From Methanobacteriota archaeon (GTDB taxonomy: Archaea > Thermoplasmatota > Poseidoniia > Poseidoniales > Poseidoniaceae), in the NCBI GenBank assembly GCA_002725275.1, contig PBOE01000004.1, positions 54,194 through 69,130 on the forward strand: a stretch of DNA of 14,937 bases, read 5' to 3'. Shown here one piece after another: positions 14,921-14,937 of the stretch. Position 1 is the first letter of the stretch; each line of letters begins with the position of its first letter. Under the pieces are notes generated by a model. That model was given only the letters and a program-made list of their open reading frames with translations. It was not told the origin of the DNA and searched no databases. The translations under genes and the position numbers were made by a program.

Positions 14921-14937
14921 GGTGGAGTTCGTCCACC
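14921..14937. repeat. Perfect inverted repeat at the right edge
   Basis: GGTGGA-GTTCG-TCCACC forms a six-base-pair stem with a five-base loop, beginning 17 bases after the protease stop. It may be part of a terminator, a regulatory site of the next gene, or chance. No T-run is visible because the window ends at the stem. Confidence 0.4.

Noticed and set aside
13983..14936. A 317-codon minus-strand frame opposite the protease C-terminus
   Set aside because: It mirrors the repetitive Pro/Ala coding of the plus strand, giving Gly/Arg/His-rich sequence without domains, and it runs off the edge.
14921..14937. Hairpin read as an anticodon or T-arm of a tRNA
   Set aside because: With a five-pair stem the seven-base loop would be AGTTCGT, which lacks T at position 33 for an anticodon loop and does not fit the TTCRA pattern of a T-loop. 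The other strand fits no better, and no acceptor or D-arm precedes it.
1..14937. CRISPR arrays, insertion sequences, phage genes, attachment sites, rRNA
   Set aside because: No evenly spaced direct repeats, transposase or integrase motifs, terminal inverted repeats or rRNA-like segments were seen by eye in the short gaps or in the coding regions.

Overview
The window reads as a piece of a heterotrophic marine euryarchaeon, most likely of the Candidatus Poseidoniales (Marine Group II) type. The domain assignment rests on an archaeal-type glutamyl-tRNA synthetase, an archaeal-size PheRS beta subunit, a phosphorylating GAPDH of the archaeal (type II) family and RNase HII. The narrower guess rests on two large secreted/membrane-anchored proteins built from NEW3/CARDB-like beta-sandwich modules with one C-terminal membrane helix and long Pro/Ala-rich tails. 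The lineage call is inference; there is no rRNA here. Genes are tightly packed and no gene-free stretch exceeds about 120 bases. There is no tRNA, insertion sequence, CRISPR array or phage gene. Layout, left to right. (1) 1-4180, minus strand: a likely three-gene unit read in the order COG1470-like surface membrane protein (799 aa), rnhB (RNase HII), gltX (glutamyl-tRNA synthetase, cut by the left edge), with gaps of 9 and 29 bases. (2) 4274-4684, plus strand: a small unrecognised protein with a basic start, a low-complexity linker and an aromatic DG-repeat C-terminus. It overlaps tail to tail by 19 bases with the next unit. (3) 4666-8691, minus strand: a likely three-gene unit read in the order GXGXG/glutamate-synthase-like protein, pheT, SRAP (YedK/HMCES-type) abasic-site DNA-protein crosslinker, with gaps of 6 and 9 bases. 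(4) 8828-9865, plus strand: archaeal GAPDH, divergent from unit 3. (5) 9933-14903, plus strand: a 1656-residue secreted subtilase with long propeptide, S8 catalytic domain, beta-barrel, CARDB-like and about four NEW3-like modules, a membrane helix and a Pro-rich tail ending in a Trp-rich motif. How it fits together: the extracellular protease suggests use of external protein, and GAPDH serves central carbon flow. GltX, PheT, RNase HII and SRAP are translation and genome-maintenance genes. The odd parts are the glutamate-synthase-like protein, with its domains apparently in reverse order and a degenerate FMN barrel; the subtilase, whose oxyanion-hole Asn appears to be Asp; and the two surface proteins with matching architecture and probably cytoplasmic tails. 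I do not see a clear multi-gene novel defence or biosynthetic system.
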